A stretch of DNA of 48,088 bases from positions 10,159 to 58,246 of the forward strand of contig JAHDHL010000031.1 in assembly GCA_020631355.1 (NCBI GenBank), given 5' to 3'. The stretch is from Saprospiraceae bacterium. GTDB lineage: Bacteria > Bacteroidota > Bacteroidia > Chitinophagales > Saprospiraceae. The notes beneath the pieces are model-generated. The model was not told where the DNA came from. It ran no database searches and saw nothing but the letters and a program-made list of their open reading frames with translations. Within the stretch, counting starts at the first letter, position 1. Every line of letters begins with the position of its first letter. Position numbers and translations under genes: made by a program. Shown here piece by piece: positions 48,073 to 48,088 of this stretch.

Positions 48073-48088
48073 GTATAAAGGGTTGAAT

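Overview
The window reads as chromosomal DNA of a member of the Bacteroidota, probably a free-living or marine lineage of the Saprospiria/Cytophagia kind. I base this on AT-rich sequence, very few Shine-Dalgarno sequences, -7 boxes of the Bacteroidota form TAnnTTTG, about fifteen lipoproteins with a Cys lipobox, small outer-membrane beta-barrels, and a type IX secretion sorting tail on the secreted enzyme at 17647-20055. The lineage below phylum is a guess. I see no rRNA, tRNA, CRISPR array, prophage or complete insertion sequence.

Layout. 1-4123: a DUF2200 protein, a small lipoprotein, an overlooked 38-residue minus-strand ORF with a double-glycine leader look (1638-1754), a rhodanese-like protein, an SGNH-hydrolase lipoprotein and a convergent small porin-like protein. 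4597-10007: a Rieske plus glutamate-synthase-type flavoprotein fusion, a DUF418-like membrane protein, small unknowns and a Coq4-like protein. 10187-12885: an AraC regulator, a SnoaL-like protein, a second copy of the small lipoprotein family and a DUF1801 protein. 13005-14865 (minus): a tightly coupled operon of three lipoproteins, one a cytochrome c. 14970-16682: a Crp/Fnr regulator, an ArsM-type arsenite methyltransferase and a MerT-like CC-containing membrane peptide, with a perfect FNR-like palindrome between regulator and enzyme. 16790-17409: a frameshifted GNAT acetyltransferase. 17647-20055: a GH74-like propeller with a type IX sorting tail. 20287-22933: small unknowns and a HIT protein. 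23226-25644: a second AraC plus SnoaL module whose target is a four-domain lipoprotein. 25838-29709: a run of lipoproteins, a beta-barrel and membrane proteins of unknown role. 29761-40969: mostly recognisable soluble enzymes (PRMT-like methyltransferase, serine hydrolase with TPR, 2OG oxygenase, paraoxonase-like lactonase, PD-(D/E)XK nuclease, GrpB, alpha/beta hydrolases, DUF4291, MBL hydrolase with TetR, SMI1/KNR4). 41180-45673: LRR, DUF6438, DUF2007-like and zinc-ribbon membrane proteins. 45743-48072 (minus): cytochrome c, CaiB/BaiF CoA-transferase and a lipoprotein.

The strongest non-obvious signal is regulatory. Three promoters (861-925, 11064-11128, 24109-24173) share a direct-repeat site placed exactly 57 nt upstream of a perfect TAnnTTTG box. 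Two sites lie directly downstream of the two paralogous AraC genes and drive the SnoaL-like genes. The third, 10 kb away, drives the paralogue of the lipoprotein that follows the first SnoaL gene. The two best sites carry ACTTTTA half-sites 21 bp apart, the spacing expected for an AraC-family protein. This outlines a small undescribed regulon of AraC regulators, SnoaL/ABM-domain proteins and a family of roughly 175-residue lipoproteins. A second inferred circuit is Crp/Fnr control of arsM, and a third is TetR control of the MBL hydrolase through the palindrome at 38221-38236. Three palindromic elements with shared internal boxes (3369-3467, 12924-12987, 16692-16760) look like a repeat family.
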